Shown: piece after piece, positions 61,701-64,000 of the stretch
How the letters are laid out: every line of letters begins with the position of its first letter
How positions within the stretch are numbered: the stretch's first letter is position 1
Assembly (NCBI GenBank): GCA_922989275.2
Contig: OV277864.1
Span: 50,219,550-50,283,549 of the forward strand
DNA length: 64,000 nucleotides
Source: Gari tellinella
Taxonomy: Eukaryota; Mollusca; Bivalvia; Cardiida; Psammobiidae
Reading direction: 5' to 3'
Program-made: the position numbers and the translations under genes
The notes under the pieces: generated by a model
The model's database searches: none
What the model saw: the letters and a program-made list of their open reading frames with translations, nothing else
What the model was told of the DNA's origin: nothing

Positions 61701-64000
61701 AAACAATGAATAAAGATGAGTCCAAAAACATAGATCTAGATCAATGTAAATTTCTTCAAAATCACGCACACATAGGATCTGTCATGAGTCGATGTTTAAG
61801 ACAAGCTGATCTCAAACAAGTCTAGCTTAATAACATTTCTATTCTAGACTAGTTTGAGATCAGCTTGTCCTAAACATCGACGAGTGAAAGATTCTTTTTC
61901 TCACATAGCCAACCATTTTAAGCTAGTTTTAAAGCAATATGCATTTTTTTCCAACCCCTGTGACTTCAAAACGCCTTTATAAATAGTGACGTTATCATGA
62001 CGTCATCAAATTGATCTCACACATGTTGGAGACAAGGATATTCTTGATTGTTGTTTGCTATAGAAAACAGAGGTAGTTATGTGAGAATAAAGGATTTCTC
62101 ATAGTTCTCACATTTTCTATTGTCTGTTCTTCTAGTACATTCATATCTTTTAAATTCTAAATCTAACTAATGGTTGACAAGCATATCACATACAATGAAA
62201 CACTTGCAACAGCAAGCTTGTACATTTGTATGTGTTTCCGGTTATTGGCATGTCCTTCTTTACAACGACATCAAATGGGAGACAAAGATTGTGCATGTTG
62301 TTCGGAGGGATTCATTATAGGGAGGGAAATTGGCTTACATTTGTAGACAGTTTGAATCCAGATCAGACCCCATGTAGCGCAGCATCTGATTTGGATTCAA
62401 TTTGTTTGTCACTCGTTAATTTATTTTGTCAAAATGTACATTATGTAACTTTTGAGAGAAAAAAGGAGACAACAATTTTAGGTAAACTTTATTGCAGTTT
62501 TGAAGGTGTATGGCATAATTGACTTGTTTGGGGAACAGCGGCAAGGGTCGTTGTAAAAAGGGATTCATTGTTGGTAGGCTGTTATGGGGAGGGAGCACTG
62601 TAGACCCGATTCATATAGCGCTCTTTTCACACAGGAGGTGTGCATTCAAAAGCGCTGACATTTTTCCTGAACAAATTTGTCACTAGTTATACTAACGTAT
62701 AAAATAATGTGAAATCTTACATTTTACTCATTGACAGTTCAGACGAGTGCAAGGCTGTGTTTACACTGGGTAGCGAGCCAGGAGGATCACGACAGGTGTG
62801 TTTCGATCTCATGAAGCAGTTTACTGGCAGCCTTGTAGCTGGAGGATATGTGGACAACATCATACAAACAGAGAGGTAACTTAACTGTCCATGGCTCCAG
62901 ATAAGAGGGAGTAATCTGAACAAATCCAACATTTTCTCACTCATTTCAGCACTAAATCCTATAATGTTACTACTCATTAGAATCGTCTCTTCGAGACGAT
63001 TCTAATGAGAAGTAACATCATAAGGTTAAATGCAGAAATAAAGATTTTAGTTCTTAAAATGCTCCTCATATCTGGAGCTCTGTCACCGCAACCCTTTCCT
63101 CCTTAGAGGCACCTTAGAAAGCCTTTACCTACTGCTCTACATAAGTACTACAAAGGAATACCCATCCACAGAGTTGAATAAATGCAGCTGATGCACCTTA
63201 TTAAGCCTCTAATTTATTCCTGTACTGAATAAAATAGTTCCAATTTATGTAATCATGAATATATATCATAATAAATATTTTCTATATTCAAAAAAAATAA
63301 AAAAAATATAAGAGATGGTAGCTTGACCAGGCTGAAAGTGAAGCAGAATATGCCTTTGGCATATTTTTATTTACTTCCAATCTGCTGTAAGTGGTCACCT
63401 ATCTTCAATTATAGAAACAGGCTATGGAGTGAAGGGTTACATGGGAAATAACAACTTATTTCCCACCGAGTGTGTTGATTTAACTCATTATCCCCTAAAA
63501 CTTCCAATGGACAATTCCAGTTTGCAATAAAGACTGGTCCATTTTAGACTATTAAAGGTTGTTTTTTTGTAATAAATTGAAAAATGACAAACAGTGAAGT
63601 CCCTGATCAGAGGGCTCCCGCAGGAGCCCTCTGATCAGGGACTTCACTGTTTGCATAGGACAAGTGTACTCTACACAGGTACACATTTGGTAAAGGACGC
63701 ATCTATGTGTCACTAGGGCTCAATGAGTTTACAACAGAGTTTGCATTTGTAATTTGTAATATCTTGTGGTCTATTTCAGGGACCAGTTTATCACTTTAAA
63801 GTGTGCTGCATTGTGTGGAAGCAGAGTGCAGGTGGCGTCTGTGATACTTAAAGAATCTGTGAACACACCAGCTAAAGCAGAGGACATGGTGAAGAAACTC
63901 AAAACTCACAACCTCAGTGAGGCCAACAGCTTTGCCTTCATGTTTGCCTGCATCGGTAGAGGCTCAGGAATGTACGGGGAACCAAACATTGAATCTTCAG
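55744..64000 (+). CDS. FBXO22: F-box only protein 22 with FIST domain (5' part; continues past the right edge)
   Basis: Exons 55744-55880, 57574-57706, 58690-58828, 60049-60184 (donor uncertain), 62738-62875 and 63780 to the edge, in phase, about 301 residues. An F-box-like segment covers about residues 20-65 (FSHIVTVILSYLNARELNQC, then SRVCTLWLHVAKK). FIST-type sequence follows: KVVFMFYQTPCYDTW, CKFVGVAAGGIIG, CKAVFTLGSEPGGSRQ, GGYVDNIIQ and FAFMFACIGRG, the last matching FMFACVGRG of human FBXO22. FBXO22 is the substrate receptor of an SCF ubiquitin ligase acting on KDM4 demethylases, methylated p53 and BACH1. The exon 4 donor chosen (CAAG|GTTGGA) is weak but keeps phase; the frame otherwise runs to a stop at 60270-60272. 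The linker here is shorter than in human. Confidence 0.93.
55962..56112 (-). mobile_element. tRNA-derived SINE (copy 3, shortened)
   Basis: Contains GGATTGAACCCCCAACCTCC and CCACTGAGCTATACAGGC (complement of the tRNA-like head) but lacks the middle tail segment present in copy 1. In FBXO22 intron 1. Confidence 0.85.
56113..56580 (+). mobile_element. LINE reverse-transcriptase fragment, frameshifted
   Basis: Translations in changing frames give TIWNSHQKTLTSKVEMAQRR, then KLKLTMLYKLSTTW and a late PLWNSL-like motif. This is the C-terminal part of a CR1/jockey-like reverse transcriptase with at least two frameshifts and no catalytic region. Confidence 0.8.
56949..57549 (+). mobile_element. Family E MITE split by a SINE, ending 24 bp from FBXO22 exon 2
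   Basis: TACAGTGCTCCTTCCCTACA to GAGAGGGAGCACTGTA, hairpin ACAAATAGCTTGAATCCAGA, AGACGCCACG and mirror. The acceptor of exon 2 (57572-57573) begins right after it, so the branch point must lie at or inside the element. Confidence 0.92.
57091..57350 (-). mobile_element. tRNA-derived SINE (copy 4) nested in family E
   Basis: Includes GGATTGAACCCGCAACCTC and GCTCTACCACTAAGCCACTC (complement of box B and box A). ATAATG occurs on both sides, a likely target duplication. Confidence 0.85.
57754..57822. repeat. Isolated hairpin of the C/D/E/M core type
   Basis: TTCAAACAGTTTGGATTCAG and GGGTCCAAACTGTTTGCC with an AT-rich loop, without recognisable termini. Confidence 0.7.
57991..58183 (-). mobile_element. 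Family B MITE
   Basis: CAGAGCACCAGATAAGGG to CTTATCTGGAGCCCTG, with perfect GAATCGTCTCGAAGAGACGATTC centre. Confidence 0.93.
58248..58498 (-). mobile_element. Family D MITE inserted at a TTAA of family A
   Basis: TTAACCCTTTGAACCTTAG to GGGAGGAAAGAGTTAA, stem CAAACAGTGAAGACCCAGAT and AGAGGGCTC. Family A pieces flank it: CATTCTGCATTACTTTCC before and AAACTAGAAACAGGCTAT after (to about 58555). Confidence 0.93.
58849..59106 (+). mobile_element. Family A MITE 20 bp after the FBXO22 exon 3 donor
   Basis: TAACCTATTTATTACCCTAT to ATGGGTTAACAGGATAA, stem AAGTAAAGCAGAATGTGC and mirror. Termini are somewhat degenerate. Confidence 0.82.
59419..59610 (-). mobile_element. Family B MITE
   Basis: CAGAGCACCAGATAAGGG to CTTATCTGGAGCCCTG. 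Almost identical to the copy at 57991-58183, suggesting recent activity of this subtype. Confidence 0.93.
59754..60003 (+). mobile_element. Family A MITE
   Basis: TTAACCCTTTACCCCATGGC to GGGTAATAGGTTAA, full hairpin. It ends 45 bp before FBXO22 exon 4. Confidence 0.92.
60185..60435 (+). repeat. Start of FBXO22 intron 4: repeat with GACCTTGACCTCAG
   Basis: CTTTGACATACAGCTTTCAT, CATGCCTTGAGACAAGACC and TCGACCTTGACCTCAGCC recur in altered form at about 61190-61540, so both are pieces of one tandem-unit repeat. T1 and family B lie between them. Confidence 0.6.
60440..60976 (+). mobile_element. T1 element with best-preserved tRNA-like sequence (copy 3)
   Basis: 537 bp between TTAA sites (60436-60439, 60977-60980). 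Ends AGGGACTCGCAACCGGATGG and CTGGTTGCGAGTCGCT. The tRNA-like part at about 60752-60838 has a box A region TGGTCTAAGCGG, a long middle part and box B GGGTTCGAATCCC, resembling class II (Leu or Ser) tRNAs. The 5' and 3' acceptor halves do not pair well, so a working tRNA is unlikely. Confidence 0.9.
60981..61172 (-). mobile_element. Family B MITE directly joined to T1
   Basis: CAGGGCTCCAGATAAGTAG to TTATTTGGAGCCCTG. TTTAA lies on both flanks, so it may have inserted at the T1 border. Confidence 0.9.
61190..61540 (+). repeat. Second piece of the GACCTTGACCTCAG repeat
   Basis: CTTACTTGCAGCACACATAC, CTTGGGACAAGAACTTTCC and ACCTTGACCTCAGCC, with a further diverged unit (TATGCCTTTAGACAAGTCC). Confidence 0.6.
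61765..62105 (+). mobile_element. Family H element
   Basis: GTCATGAGTCGATGTTTAAG and its inverted partner CCTAAACATCGACGAGTG flank inner CTCAAAC/GTTTGAGATCAGCTTG arms; then TTTTTCTCACATAGCC, GATCTCACACATGTTGG and GTTATGTGAGAA. Confidence 0.82.
62270..62602 (-). mobile_element. Family E MITE, left terminus lost
   Basis: GGGAGACAAAGATTGTGC, hairpin GACAGTTTGAATCCAGATC and mirror, then CAAGGGTCGTTGTAAAAAG and GGGGAGGGAGCACTGTA. Confidence 0.82.
62890..63082 (+). mobile_element. Family B MITE 14 bp after the FBXO22 exon 5 donor
   Basis: CATGGCTCCAGATAAGAGG to CATATCTGGAGCTCTG, with a GAATCGTCTCTTCGAGACGATTC centre. Confidence 0.9.
63203..63438 (-). mobile_element. Family A MITE, termini eroded
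   Basis: AATTTATTCCTGTACTGAAT, stem AAGTGAAGCAGAATATGCC and mirror, GTCACCTATCTTCAATTAT then GGAGTGAAGGGTTA. Confidence 0.75.
63480..63731 (+). mobile_element. Family D MITE
   Basis: TTAACTCATTATCCCCTAAA to CTAGGGCTCAATGAGTTTA. Perfect stem CAAACAGTGAAGTCCCTGAT, AGAGGGCTCC and mirror. It ends about 48 bp before FBXO22 exon 6. Confidence 0.9.

Overview
The window is animal nuclear DNA: AT-rich, with small exons, GT-AG introns and very dense short mobile elements. Protein similarity, plus tandem-repeat elements of a kind I know from mollusc genomes, suggest a bivalve or another mollusc. That placement is inference; no species is named by the sequence.

Six protein-coding genes can be read exon by exon, in three divergent pairs. 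(1) ARMC6 (minus, start codon 4792, runs off the left edge) and CKS1-type Cks protein (plus, 7002-12994, complete, 79 aa). (2) ODF3/SHIPPO-type ciliary or sperm-tail protein (minus, 28694-21239, complete, 244 aa) and maspardin SPG21 (plus, 31349-43693, complete, 299 aa). (3) A probable mitochondrial ribosomal protein bL34m (minus, 55657-52589, 157 aa) and the F-box/FIST protein FBXO22 (plus, 55744 to beyond the right edge). The last pair has only 86 bp between start codons, so a shared bidirectional promoter is likely. Splice phases agree at every junction given, except that one FBXO22 donor is uncertain.

Nearly everything between exons is mobile-element sequence. I use working names. A: TTAA-flanked, ends TTAACCCATTACCCCATAG, with a central hairpin. 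B: ends CAGGGCTCCAGATAAG, about 195 bp. C: ends TTAACTCTTTCAACACC. D: ends TTAACTCTTTCCTCCCT. E: TA-flanked, ends TACAGYGCTCCCTC. F: TA-flanked, ends TACAGTAAAACCTCTCTAT. G: bare hairpins related to F. H: ends with CTCACATAACTACC. M: ends TTAACCCCTTCACTGCC. N: ends TTAACCCATTAACTCAT. I, J, K and L are elements or arrays built from tandem units. T1, T2 and T3 are larger TTAA-flanked inverted-repeat elements. There are also LINE reverse-transcriptase fragments and tRNA-derived SINEs.

Three observations stand out. First, families with different ends and different target sites share the same central hairpin: C, D, M and E share one module, A and F share another. Second, tRNA-like sequences with both Pol III boxes occur inside three structurally unrelated elements: a TTAA inverted-repeat element (three copies), a 1,045-bp TTAA element, and a 407-bp element with 121-bp terminal direct repeats that looks like a miniature LTR element. 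Third, many of these elements lie within about 10-25 bp of splice sites of the conserved genes. Nesting is deep, up to three levels, and several insertions hit TTAA inside family A.
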